NCBI GenBank assembly: GCA_017480485.1
Contig: JAFVAN010000039.1
Location: forward strand, 24,764 to 88,763
Length of the DNA stretch: 64,000 bases
Direction: 5' to 3'
Source: Ruminococcus sp.
GTDB taxonomy: Bacteria > Bacillota_A > Clostridia > Oscillospirales > Ruminococcaceae
Shown here: positions 49,531 through 58,030 of the stretch, in pieces
How positions within the stretch are numbered: position 1 is the first letter of the stretch
Layout: the number at the start of each line of letters is the position of its first letter
Notes under the pieces: model-generated
Database searches by the model: none
Told to the model about the DNA's origin: nothing
What the model saw: only the letters and a program-made list of their open reading frames with translations
Program-made: the position numbers and the translations under genes

Positions 49531-52500
49531 ATGCTTTTCACTAACACTGCAGCCGCTTTTTCAAAGCTCTGCGAGGTGCTGAAAAAAACAGGCGTCAAGG
49601 ACGAGGTGCTTGAGACCATGCGGGAATACCTTGACACCGAAAAGGAGCGGAACAACGAGCTTTTAAATGGCCTTGAGACCTTTCAGACCACGGCCTCCTT
49701 TAACTGGCAGCTGAGAGAGGAGGCCAATAAGGCGGTCTCCAAGGACATAGTCAAGGGACACGACACGGAGCTGATGGAGCGCTTTACTGTTTTTATGTTC
49801 GCGCTGATGAAGAGCAGCTGCCATTTTTTCATTCCCCAAAAGCTGACGAAGCTGCAGAGCGGCGCCAACGTCTTTGACCCTAAGGCGCATTTTGAGGCCA
49901 TCGCTGAATCGCTGGGCGGTCTTCTCGGAGAGGACGCTGAGGCTGCGGCCTATGCGGCGAATATTGAGTATGCCTTTTATAATGGCGGGCTCTTCCGACA
50001 GCCTTCCATGAAGTCCCAGGCTGTCTGCGCCGCGGCGATCAAGTATCTGAACCCCATCATGAACACCCAGACCCAAGCCCAGCATTATATCTCGGCGAAG
50101 CTGCTGCTTTGCTGCTATGTGCTGGAGCAGGAGCCCAGGAACGGCGGCGCCCTCTCACCCGAGGCGGCCCGTGCTATAGAGCTTATCAGGGACCAGTGGC
50201 ACAACAAGGACCAGCTTATCGGGGATGCTTATTCCTTCCTTATGTGCGCCACAGCAGAGGCAGCCCATTTTGAAAGCAAGGCCGCAGCACGCTTCGGCAT
50301 GAGCTGGAAGGACCTTGAGCGGCCCACCGTGGTCGTAGCCAGCGGGATGATAACTCCCCTGCTGCGGGTCTTTGAATTCATCGAAAGCCGTGAGGAGCTT
50401 GTGACGGGGACATACATCGGGTCCATCGCAAAGGTGGGCGGCAGGCTTGCCGACAGGCAGCAGCGTCTTGAACGCCTTGCAGCCGAGCACCCCAAGGCCT
50501 TCAAGCAGTCCATCGGCACCATAGGAGACGACGCGGTGCTTGCAAAGGATATGGGCGATATTATGCTGCGCGCTAATCCCGAGCTCTCGGCTGAGTTCGA
50601 TTATCTGGCGCTCAAGAACCGCCACAGGCTCGCCCAATCCGTCACCGAGCAGCTGGGCGGAAAGAAGGAGGTCGACGACTACATAATGGGCCGCGCTACC
50701 CTGAAGGAGGCCAGAGAGGCCATCAAGGGCTGGTGCGTTGGCGGCGGCTACGGCGGAGGCTTTAATTACTACGGCGCCTACGGCATCGACGAATATCTGG
50801 CAAGGGCCTACACCATAATGATGCTGGCGGATTACAGCTACGGCAGGATGTACCGCATCGACCGAGCTATCGGCTTTATGACCGACAAGCGGGAGAAGGA
50901 CGCCTTCAAAATGCTGTCAGACTGCGGGCTGCCACTTAATGATTCTATTGAGGCTATGGCGCGGTGTATAGATGATATGTATGCCCGCAAGGAAGAGGCT
51001 ATGGATCAGACCGCCGCTGCCGCCGCAGAAAAGGCGGAGGAGCTTGAAAAGCTGGATGTGTCAAAGCTCTCGGCCACCGGGCGGATTATTGCTGTAGAGG
51101 CCATGGGCCGTGATGCACAGCGCTTCAAGACCCAGCTGCAGGCTGAGGCCGACGACGGCAGCAAGGCCGTGCGGGCGGAGCTTGTGGATATATTTGCAAA
51201 GGCGGACTGGCGGGAGGAGGTCTGCTCCCTGTTAAAGGCAAAAAAAGCCGCCAAGCGCGAGCTGGCCCTGGGAGTGATAGAAGCCCAGGGGGCAGACAGC
51301 TACAGGGACGAGCTGGCGGCGGCCTTTGAGTCCGAAAAATCGGACAAGATAAAGCTGCGCATAGGGGCCCTCATAGGCATTGAGGCCGCAGCCGTTCAGA
51401 AAAAGGAAAAGCAGCTGAGCCTTGACGAGCAGATCGCGGCGCTGGTGAAGCCCGCGAAGGTCGCAAAGCTGGGATATCTGTTCGCTTCTCCCATAAAGCC
51501 CGTACACAAGGCAGACGGCACTGAGGCCCCCGAGGAATATCTTAAAGCCCTCGTGATGTGCTACTCGGGAATGACCTCCCCTGCCCGCAGCAGGTTGGCA
51601 GACGAGATCGCAGCTCAGCTTGACCAAAACGACCTGGCGGGCTTCGCGGCAGAGATGTTCGGGCGGTGGTTCGACAACGGCGCTCAGGCCAAGCAGAAGG
51701 GCGTTTTGTACTTCTGTGCCATCCACGGCGGAGCGCAGATGGTCCGTGACCTGATGCACTACATCAAGGAATGGAGCGAGATGATGCGCGGGGCTATCGC
51801 CGCCGAGGCCGTGAGAGCAATGGCCTTGAACGGCAGCAGCGAAGCCCTTATGAACGTCGACTCCATGTCGCGGAAATTCAAGAACAAGCAGGTGCGCTCT
51901 GCTGCGGCGGAGGCCCTTGCCTCGGCGGCCGAGACTCTTGGCATCACTACCGAGGAGCTGGCGGACAGGATAGTTCCCGATCTGGGCTTTGACAGCAGGC
52001 TGTGTCGGGTGTTCGACTACGGCAAGCGGCAGTTCAGCGTTTACCTGAAACCCACAATGGAGCTTGAGATCTTTGCGGGAGAGAAGCAGGTCAAGAATCT
52101 GCCTAAGCCCGGCACCACTGACGACAAGGAAAAGGCCGAGGCAGCCTACGGGGATTTCAAGGAGATGAAGAAGCAGCTTAAAACCGTTGTTGCCGCCCAG
52201 AAGGCGCGGCTTGAATATGTGCTGATGTGCGACAGGAAATGGAGTGCTGAAAGCTGGCGGACGCTGTTTGTAGACAACGCCGTGATGCACTGCTTTGCGG
52301 TGGGGCTCATCTGGGGCGTTTACGAGAACGGGGCGCTTAAAAGCACCTTCCGCTACATGGACGACGGAAGCTTCACCACCGCCGATGAGGAGGAATTCGA
52401 CCTTCCCGAAGGGGCGCAGATAGGCCTTGTTCACCCGCTGGAGCTGGTCGCGGAGCAGCTTGATATCTGGAAGGAACAGCTCAAAGATTACGAGATCACC

Positions 52501-52956
52501 CAGCCCTTTGACCAGCTTGGGCGGCAGGTCTACAGGCCCGACCAAAAGGAGCTTGCGGAGCAGTGCATCACCCGCTTTGAGGGCGACGAGCTCAACAGCC
52601 TGGCACTGATCGGTAAGATGACAAAGCTTGGCTGGTACAAGGGCCAAGCCGAGGACGCGGGAGTGTTCTATTACTTCTACCGCCTTGACCCCCAGCGGCG
52701 GGTAACAGCCCCCGACGGCACAGTACGGGCCGAGGGCAGCGGCGCTATGCTTGTATTCTCCGGGGCATCAATAGCGGCCTATGATTTCGAGGGCGAGGAC
52801 GTGACCTTGGGCGAGCTGGTGTTCTCCGGGGCCGACAAAGTGCCTGACTACTACGACAAAGAGCGCCGCGGCTGGATGAAGATCTCGGACGTGAGCCCCC
52901 GTTATTTCAGCGAGATAATGCTGAGCCTTGAGGGGCTTGCGCCTGCGAGGGAATGA
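49531..52956 (+). CDS. yehI: DUF4132 protein (YehI/MolR-like)
   Basis: The 1141-residue protein is the largest of the operon. The central part is alpha-helical and repeat-like (about 500-840), perhaps HEAT-type. The C-terminal part has DUF4132 marks: a region with GLIWGVYENGALKSTFRYMD, IGLVHPLEL, and DYEITQPFDQLGRQVYRP near residues 985-1010. The N-terminal WGR domain of E. coli YehI is not obvious here. It starts two bases after the SWIM gene. Function is unknown; co-occurrence with MoxR and vWA suggests a substrate or effector of that pair. Confidence 0.85.
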   Translation: MLFTNTAAAFSKLCEVLKKTGVKDEVLETMREYLDTEKERNNELLNGLETFQTTASFNWQLREEANKAVSKDIVKGHDTELMERFTVFMFALMKSSCHFFIPQKLTKLQSGANVFDPKAHFEAIAESLGGLLGEDAEAAAYAANIEYAFYNGGLFRQPSMKSQAVCAAAIKYLNPIMNTQTQAQHYISAKLLLCCYVLEQEPRNGGALSPEAARAIELIRDQWHNKDQLIGDAYSFLMCATAEAAHFESKAAARFGMSWKDLERPTVVVASGMITPLLRVFEFIESREELVTGTYIGSIAKVGGRLADRQQRLERLAAEHPKAFKQSIGTIGDDAVLAKDMGDIMLRANPELSAEFDYLALKNRHRLAQSVTEQLGGKKEVDDYIMGRATLKEAREAIKGWCVGGGYGGGFNYYGAYGIDEYLARAYTIMMLADYSYGRMYRIDRAIGFMTDKREKDAFKMLSDCGLPLNDSIEAMARCIDDMYARKEEAMDQTAAAAAEKAEELEKLDVSKLSATGRIIAVEAMGRDAQRFKTQLQAEADDGSKAVRAELVDIFAKADWREEVCSLLKAKKAAKRELALGVIEAQGADSYRDELAAAFESEKSDKIKLRIGALIGIEAAAVQKKEKQLSLDEQIAALVKPAKVAKLGYLFASPIKPVHKADGTEAPEEYLKALVMCYSGMTSPARSRLADEIAAQLDQNDLAGFAAEMFGRWFDNGAQAKQKGVLYFCAIHGGAQMVRDLMHYIKEWSEMMRGAIAAEAVRAMALNGSSEALMNVDSMSRKFKNKQVRSAAAEALASAAETLGITTEELADRIVPDLGFDSRLCRVFDYGKRQFSVYLKPTMELEIFAGEKQVKNLPKPGTTDDKEKAEAAYGDFKEMKKQLKTVVAAQKARLEYVLMCDRKWSAESWRTLFVDNAVMHCFAVGLIWGVYENGALKSTFRYMDDGSFTTADEEEFDLPEGAQIGLVHPLELVAEQLDIWKEQLKDYEITQPFDQLGRQVYRPDQKELAEQCITRFEGDELNSLALIGKMTKLGWYKGQAEDAGVFYYFYRLDPQRRVTAPDGTVRAEGSGAMLVFSGASIAAYDFEGEDVTLGELVFSGADKVPDYYDKERRGWMKISDVSPRYFSEIMLSLEGLAPARE

Positions 52957-52967
52957 ACATAAACACC

Positions 52968-52996
52968 TTTACAATTTCCAAATAATATGTTATAAT
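52968..52996 (+). promoter_or_regulatory. Sigma-A promoter of the DUF6935-nth pair
   Basis: TTTACA and TATAAT are 17 bases apart, about 33 bases before the ATG at 53030. Confidence 0.8.
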
Positions 52997-53029
52997 ACAG
53001 AAAATTCGACCCGAAAGGAACGGTGTGAA

Positions 53030-53581
53030 ATGAGTATCTTTGACAACCTTAACAGCCCTGCGGCGCCTGCCGCACAGGCCGCAAAGCCCACAGGGACCCA
53101 GACCTTTACCTTCGCTGCCCTGCCCGAGAGTGCGACAGAGCTCTTGGCAACGCCCGAAGGAGTGCTGGACTCGCCCTACAAGACTGCTGCCCTGACCGTC
53201 TGCGCGCTGTGCGCTTATGCTGCGGCCCCCGAGATCGGAATTGAGATGCTGAACGCCCTCAAGGGCCCTCAGCCCCTGTCCCCATACGAAAAGCAGTTCC
53301 TTCGGGACAGGTTCAGCGACAAGAAGTATGTTCCCTTCTCCTACTTCAAAGGCGCAGCTCCTGAGAACGACTACACCCCCGACAGGCCCTTTACAATAAC
53401 CATCGAGAGCAACCCCTATTCCTACGAGAACGAGGGCTACTGCAAGCTGTTCCTAAAGTCAGGCGGGGCTGACTCTCTGAGGGCCGTGACCCTGCGCAGC
53501 AAGGGCGACAAGTGGTATCTCTGGGAGCAGTTTCTGTGCGCGGACATCCGCACGCCCAAGTCTCAGGACCCTTGGGCATAA
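53030..53581 (+). CDS. DUF6935 family protein
   Basis: The 183-residue soluble protein begins at MSIFDNLNSPAAPAAQ after GAAAGGAACGG. The conserved part runs from about residue 45 and includes SPYKTAALTVCALCAYA, GPQPLSPYEKQFLRDR, SYFKGAAPENDYTP and SGGADSLR, which I recall as DUF6935. Function is unknown. It has its own promoter and lies four bases before nth, so the two are probably co-transcribed. Confidence 0.75.
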   Translation: MSIFDNLNSPAAPAAQAAKPTGTQTFTFAALPESATELLATPEGVLDSPYKTAALTVCALCAYAAAPEIGIEMLNALKGPQPLSPYEKQFLRDRFSDKKYVPFSYFKGAAPENDYTPDRPFTITIESNPYSYENEGYCKLFLKSGGADSLRAVTLRSKGDKWYLWEQFLCADIRTPKSQDPWA

Positions 53582-53585
53582 GGCC

Positions 53586-54218
53586 ATGACGAAGAAGGAA
53601 AAGGCTGCCGAGGTCTGCCGCCTGCTGGAGGAGCGCTACCCCGATGCGCTGTGCTCCCTCACCTACGAGAAGCCCCACGAGCTGATGATCGCGGGGCGGC
53701 TCAGCGCCCAGTGCACCGACGAGCGGGTCAACATCGTAACGAAGGTGCTGTTTGAAAAATACCGCAGCATCGACGATTTTGCGGCGGCGGATGTTCACGA
53801 CATCGAGGAGATCGTGAGACCCTGCGGGCTCTACAAGACCAAGGCGGCCTCCATCGTTGCCATGTGCCGGGAGATCAACGAACGCTTCGGAGGCAGGATA
53901 CCTGACACTCTTGAAGAGCTTACCACCCTGCCGGGCATCGGCCGCAAGACCGCTAACCTGATAATGGGTGATGTTTTTGGCAAGCCCGCAGTTGTGACGG
54001 ACACCCACTGTATTCGCATCACAGGGCGGCTGGGCTTGACAAAGAACACCGACCCCGCCAAGGTAGAGGCCGATCTATGGAAGATACTGGACCCCGCCAA
54101 GTCCTCCGATCTCTGTCACAGGCTGGTGCTGTTCGGGAGAGATATCTGCCGCGCTCGCGGCCCTCGCTGCGAGGACTGTCCGCTGGCGGCGCTGTGTCCG
54201 AGCAAGGGCAAGAAGTGA
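53586..54218 (+). CDS. nth: Endonuclease III
   Basis: Nth removes oxidised pyrimidines from DNA and cleaves the abasic strand. The 210-residue protein has LSAQCTDERVN near residue 39, the helix-hairpin-helix LPGIGRKTANLI near residue 117 with the catalytic Lys, the catalytic Asp in VVTDTHCIRI near residue 138, and the C-terminal 4Fe-4S cluster ligands (C-x6-C-x2-C-x5-C in CRARGPRCEDCPLAALC). Length is normal. It starts four bases after the DUF6935 stop. Confidence 0.96.
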   Translation: MTKKEKAAEVCRLLEERYPDALCSLTYEKPHELMIAGRLSAQCTDERVNIVTKVLFEKYRSIDDFAAADVHDIEEIVRPCGLYKTKAASIVAMCREINERFGGRIPDTLEELTTLPGIGRKTANLIMGDVFGKPAVVTDTHCIRITGRLGLTKNTDPAKVEADLWKILDPAKSSDLCHRLVLFGRDICRARGPRCEDCPLAALCPSKGKK

Positions 54219-54283
54219 ACGGTCAAGATCGGATGATATGGGCGCTAGAATGTAAACAATTTGTTAAAGCTTGCGTTTCATGC

Positions 54284-54312
54284 TTGAAATCGGGAAAGAA
54301 TAATGGTATAAT
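54284..54312 (+). promoter_or_regulatory. Promoter of the tRNA-Gln pair
   Basis: TTGAAA and TATAAT are 17 bases apart, about 44 bases before the first tRNA. Confidence 0.78.
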
Positions 54313-54355
54313 AATAAAGCTGTATGAAGCAGCAGTAATTTAAATGGGAAAGTAT

Positions 54356-54431
54356 TGGGATATAGCCAAGTGGCAAGGCAGAGGGTTTTGATCCCTCCAT
54401 TCCGCTGGTTCGAATCCAGCTATCCCAGCCA
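54356..54431 (+). tRNA. tRNA-Gln (anticodon UUG)
   Basis: The acceptor stem pairs TGGGATA with TATCCCA. The anticodon arm is GAGGG-TTTTGAT-CCCTC, giving anticodon TTG. The T arm contains GGTTCGAATCC, and CCA is encoded. Reads CAA codons (and CAG by wobble). Confidence 0.95.
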
Positions 54432-54449
54432 AATTACTTTCCCGAATAT

Positions 54450-54525
54450 TGGGGTATAGCCAAGCGGTAAGGCACCGGATTCTGATTCCGGCATTTCAAA
54501 GGTTCGAATCCTTTTACCCCAGCCA
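54450..54525 (+). tRNA. tRNA-Gln (anticodon CUG)
   Basis: The acceptor stem pairs TGGGGTA with TACCCCA. The anticodon arm is CCGGA-TTCTGAT-TCCGG, giving anticodon CTG. The T arm contains GGTTCGAATCC, and CCA is encoded. The two tRNAs are close paralogs in tandem. Confidence 0.95.
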
Positions 54526-54545
54526 GTGCACAGCGTGCACTACAC

Positions 54546-54584
54546 AAAGCCGCCTTTTGCAAGAACGCAAAAGGCGGCTTTTTT
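54546..54584 (+). terminator. Terminator after the tRNA pair
   Basis: A perfect 15-bp stem (54546-54560 with 54567-54581) with an AAGAAC loop is followed by a T run. Confidence 0.92.
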
Positions 54585-54647
54585 GTGTTTTTATACACTT
54601 GCAATCAGCTATAAAGACTGTGGACGGAGCATTATCTTTAAGTTCAC

Positions 54648-54687
54648 AAACAATAGCCCTCGCCTTTAAAAACGAGGGCTATTGTTT
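54648..54687. terminator. Terminator after the NhaC gene
   Basis: AAACAATAGCCCTCG pairs perfectly with CGAGGGCTATTGTTT. It lies just past the stop of the minus-strand antiporter gene; both flanks allow termination. Between it and the tRNA terminator I see nothing. Confidence 0.88.
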
Positions 54688-54696
54688 TTGTTATGC

Positions 54697-56346
54697 TTAT
54701 TTTTCTTCCGCTGTTTCTTTCTTCCCCGTGAGAAGCTTTATCAGCATCAGGACACCGAAAAGAAGTGCCAGAGAGAGGCCGAGGACGGCGAAAACATTCT
54801 GGACGAAGCCTGCGAAGATATAGCCTACGGTGCAGACGCCTGCAACTGTGAAGGCGTAGGGCAGCTGGGTGGAGACGTGGTTGACGTGGTCGCACTGGGC
54901 GCCTGTGGAGGCCATTATGGTGGTGTCCGATATAGGCGAGCAGTGGTCGCCGCAGACAGCGCCTGCCAAGCAGGCCGAAATGCAGATGATGACCATGGAG
55001 GGGATGCCCTCGGTGGTGCTGACGTCGGCCATCTGCTTGCTGAACACGTCGGTGACGATCGGAATAAGGATAGCAAAGGTGCCCCATGAGGTACCCGTCG
55101 CAAAGGAGAGGCCGATGGCCACAACGAACATTATCGCGGGCAGCAGCACCTTGATTGCAGTGGCGCTCTCAACGATGCCCGAGACAAACTCCCCTGCCTC
55201 CAAGAGGCCTGTCATGGATTTGAGGGTCCAAGCAAAGGTGAGGATGAGGATCGCGGGGACCATCTGCTTGAAGCCTGCGGGAAGGGACTCCATGCACTCG
55301 CCGAAGGTAAGGACGCGGCGGCAGATGAAATAGATGATTATCAGCATCAAGGCGATAACGGAGCCCAGGGACAGGCCCACAGAGGCGTCGCAGTTTGCGA
55401 AGGAGCTTACGAAGCTCTCTCCGTCAAAGAAGCCGCCATTGTAGATCATTCCAACAACGCAGCAGACTATCAGAGTGAGAACGGGGATGAGCAGGTCGAT
55501 GACCTTGCCCTTGGTGTGGGTGGGCTGGTCATCGGGGGGATAAACGGTGCTGCGGGTCGTAAAGAGGTCGCCCTTAGCGGCGTTCTCCTCGTGCCTCTTC
55601 ATGGGGCCGTAGTCGGTGTGGGTAATGGCGATAAACACCACCATAGCCAGCGTCAGGAGGGCGTAGAGGTTATAAGGGATGGTCCTGATAAAGAGCTCTA
55701 TGCCGTTTACGTCGCTGGCATCAACATCGGTGGCAGTGCCGCTGACTGCCGCAGCCCAAGAGGAAATAGGCGCGATTATGCACACAGGCGCTGCTGTGGC
55801 GTCGATGAGGTAGGCGAGCTTTGCGCGGGAGATCTTGTGCTTGTCCGTCACCGGACGCATTACAGAGCCTACCGTGAGGCAGTTGAAATAATCGTCAACA
55901 AAGATCAGCACCCCAAGGAAGAAGGTGGAAAGTGTGGCGCCTGTGCGGGTCTTGATGTGGACCGCCGCCCACTCACCGTAGGCGCGGCTGCCGCCTGCCT
56001 TGTTCATCATTACAACTATCACGCCCAGCACAACAAGGAATATCAGTATACCCACGTTGTAGGAGTCCGAAAGATTGGCGATAAGGCCGTCGTTTACAAC
56101 GGTCATAAACACCCCGTCAACACCGGAGCTCTGGGAGACGGCATAGATAACGCCGCCCGAAAGGATGCCGATGAACAGGGAGGAATAGACCTCCTTAGTT
56201 ATCAGCGCCAAGCCGATGGCCACGATAGGCGGCAGCAGCGACCAGATAGAGCCCACAGCGTCGCCGATGGGTGTCCTTATCGCACAGATTACGATAAAGG
56301 CCACGACCATAGCGCCAAAGATGAGCTTGTCAATGTGTTTTTTCAA
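54697..56346 (-). CDS. nhaC: Na+/H+ antiporter, NhaC family
   Basis: The 549-residue polytopic protein has about twelve membrane helices. Typical NhaC-family segments are GVIYAVSQSSGVDGVF, VVLGVIVVMMNKAGG, the LIFVDDYFNCLTVGSVMRPVTDK-type motif (near residue 150) and the VCGDHCSPISDTTIMAS segment near residue 460. The family exchanges Na+ for H+, and some members move malate/lactate or amines, so the substrate is inferred. It has its own promoter and a strong terminator. Confidence 0.9.
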   Translation of the reverse strand: MKKHIDKLIFGAMVVAFIVICAIRTPIGDAVGSIWSLLPPIVAIGLALITKEVYSSLFIGILSGGVIYAVSQSSGVDGVFMTVVNDGLIANLSDSYNVGILIFLVVLGVIVVMMNKAGGSRAYGEWAAVHIKTRTGATLSTFFLGVLIFVDDYFNCLTVGSVMRPVTDKHKISRAKLAYLIDATAAPVCIIAPISSWAAAVSGTATDVDASDVNGIELFIRTIPYNLYALLTLAMVVFIAITHTDYGPMKRHEENAAKGDLFTTRSTVYPPDDQPTHTKGKVIDLLIPVLTLIVCCVVGMIYNGGFFDGESFVSSFANCDASVGLSLGSVIALMLIIIYFICRRVLTFGECMESLPAGFKQMVPAILILTFAWTLKSMTGLLEAGEFVSGIVESATAIKVLLPAIMFVVAIGLSFATGTSWGTFAILIPIVTDVFSKQMADVSTTEGIPSMVIICISACLAGAVCGDHCSPISDTTIMASTGAQCDHVNHVSTQLPYAFTVAGVCTVGYIFAGFVQNVFAVLGLSLALLFGVLMLIKLLTGKKETAEEK

Positions 56347-56390
56347 TATTCTTCAACTCCGTTCCGAGCCCGAAGGCCCTTATAGGAGTT

Positions 56391-56419
56391 ATTATACCAC
56401 AAAATTCATACTTTTTCAA
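56391..56419 (-). promoter_or_regulatory. Sigma-A promoter of the NhaC gene
   Basis: On the minus strand TTGAAA and TATAAT are 17 bases apart, about 45 bases before the ATG. Confidence 0.82.
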
Positions 56420-56495
56420 TATATTTTCTTGAAAAGTGTTAAATATTTTCTTTTCTTAAATATTTTTGTGACGAATAAAGGAAAAATGATAAGAT

Positions 56496-57869
56496 TTAGC
56501 CTGCAAGCAGGGCCGAGGTCCTTTTCTTTACGGAGCGATAAAGAAGCACCGATACCCCGCAGGTGAGGAGCTCGGTTATGGGGAAGGTCCACCAGACGAG
56601 GCCGATCTTATCCGGCGACCAGCCCGCAGCCCATGACAGCAGCAGCGCCGAGGGGAACACAAAAAGCGCCTGCCTGCACACCGAGACCACAAGGGAGCTT
56701 ATACCCGCGCCGAGAGCCTGAAACACCCCCTGAAAGGCTATGTTGACACCTGCAAAGACAAAGCAGAGGGAGATGATATGTATGGCAGATAGGCAGAGCC
56801 TGTCGGTGTCGCCGGAGAGGCCGAAGACAGAGCACAGAGGCCTTGCCAGAGCCTCGAGGCCAAGGGTGCCCGCAAGCATTATGATAAGGGTGTACAGCTG
56901 GCCCCAGCGGACGGTCTGACGGATGCGCTCTCTGCTGCCCATGCCGAAGGCAAAGGCGGTGATGGGCATTATGGCGTCCCGCATACCAAAGGCTGCAAAG
57001 AGCAGGAACTGCCAGATCTTATAGTAAAGTCCATAGGCCGTGACGGCTTCATCGCCTGTCCTGCCGAGAACGATGTTCATGCCGTAGGTCATAGCAGATA
57101 TAAGGGCCTGAGAGATAACGGCGGGCAGGCCGATGGAATATATCTGCTTGACTGTGGCGGCATCAAGGCGCAAGTATTTAAGGCCTCGCGGGATAAATGT
57201 GTTGACCTTGAAATGGAAGCAAAGCGCCACAACAAAGGACACGGCCTGACCGATGACCGTGGCGTAGGCGGCGCCCCTTGCGCCAAGCTCGGGAAGGCCG
57301 AAAAGGCCGTAGATAAGCACAGGGTCAAGGGCAATGTTTGTGACAGCTCCCGAGATCTGGGCCACTGTGGAGCAGCCTGAATGACCTGAGGCTTGCAGCA
57401 GCTTTTCCAGCACGCCAAAAAATGGCACGCCGAAGGAGAACACGCAGCATATCCTCAGATAGTCGGTACCCATGGCGGCAGCCTGAGCGTTAGAGGTCTG
57501 GGAGCGGATGTAGGGGCCAGCCCCGAAAAGCCCGAAGAGCAGGAAGGCGGCGCTTATTATCAAGGCGAGGGTAAGGCCGTTGCCTGCGGTGAGGCCCGCC
57601 CGCTCGCTGTCGCCCATGCCGAGGCATTTGGCGGTGCGGACGTTGACGCCAACGCCTGTGCCGATGGACACGGCGATCATCAGCACCTGCATGGGAAAGG
57701 CGAGGGTAAGAGCGTTAAGGGCAGCCTCCCCGCCCTCGCTCATGTTAGAGACAAAGGCGCTGTCCACGATGTTGTAAAAGGCCTGTAGCATCATCGAAAT
57801 GATGATGGGGACGCCCATTGAGAGCATCAGCTTTTTAACGGGCATCTCGGCCATTTTATTGTTCTGCAT
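56496..57869 (-). CDS. MATE-family efflux transporter
   Basis: The 457-residue protein has twelve predicted membrane helices in two halves. The opening MPVKKLMLSMGVPIIISMM and YNIVDSAFVSNMS are typical of bacterial MATE (NorM/DinF-group) exporters, which use Na+ or H+ gradients to expel cationic drugs or metabolites. GAAAGGAG precedes the ATG. Between its promoter and this site stands a strong intrinsic terminator, overlapped by a 21-codon frame, so expression is probably controlled by attenuation. Confidence 0.93.
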   Translation of the reverse strand: MQNNKMAEMPVKKLMLSMGVPIIISMMLQAFYNIVDSAFVSNMSEGGEAALNALTLAFPMQVLMIAVSIGTGVGVNVRTAKCLGMGDSERAGLTAGNGLTLALIISAAFLLFGLFGAGPYIRSQTSNAQAAAMGTDYLRICCVFSFGVPFFGVLEKLLQASGHSGCSTVAQISGAVTNIALDPVLIYGLFGLPELGARGAAYATVIGQAVSFVVALCFHFKVNTFIPRGLKYLRLDAATVKQIYSIGLPAVISQALISAMTYGMNIVLGRTGDEAVTAYGLYYKIWQFLLFAAFGMRDAIMPITAFAFGMGSRERIRQTVRWGQLYTLIIMLAGTLGLEALARPLCSVFGLSGDTDRLCLSAIHIISLCFVFAGVNIAFQGVFQALGAGISSLVVSVCRQALFVFPSALLLSWAAGWSPDKIGLVWWTFPITELLTCGVSVLLYRSVKKRTSALLAG

Positions 57870-57887
57870 AGTTTATTGGAACTCCTT

Positions 57888-57953
57888 TCAGGCACAAAAA
57901 ATACAGCGAAAGCATAAGCCGGACTTATGCTTTCGCTGCACACTTTGGTTCAT
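57888..57953 (-). CDS. Possible leader peptide of the MATE gene
   Basis: A 21-codon frame begins at an ATG about 8 bases after the predicted transcript start, reads through both arms of the terminator hairpin and stops at the MATE ribosome site. No Shine-Dalgarno site precedes it, so it would be translated almost leaderlessly. Ribosome stalling on it could open the hairpin. Existence of the peptide is inferred only from position. Confidence 0.4.
   Translation of the reverse strand: MNQSVQRKHKSGLCFRCIFCA
57892..57938 (-). terminator. Terminator hairpin in the MATE leader (attenuator)
   Basis: A perfect 15-bp stem, CAGCGAAAGCATAAG with CTTATGCTTTCGCTG (57904-57918, 57924-57938), is followed on the minus strand by TATTTTTTG. 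It lies downstream of the MATE promoter and upstream of its ribosome site. It may also end the transcript of the upstream Bax-inhibitor gene. Confidence 0.85.
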
Positions 57954-57966
57954 ATTTGATATTAGT

Positions 57967-57995
57967 ATCATATCACGGTCAGTGATTTTTGTCAA
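57967..57995 (-). promoter_or_regulatory. Sigma-A promoter of the MATE gene
   Basis: On the minus strand TTGACA and TATGAT are 17 bases apart, placing the start near 57960. Confidence 0.78.
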
Positions 57996-58030
57996 AGGTG
58001 TTTTTCAACAGACTTTTTCAAAGGCGGGGC

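Noticed and set aside
51232..52647. A 471-codon minus-strand frame opposite the DUF4132 gene
   Set aside because: Antisense shadow in a GC-rich gene; low-complexity composition and no start signals.
54585..54647. A possible gene between the tRNA terminator and the NhaC terminator
   Set aside because: Too short and without start signals; nothing recognisable.
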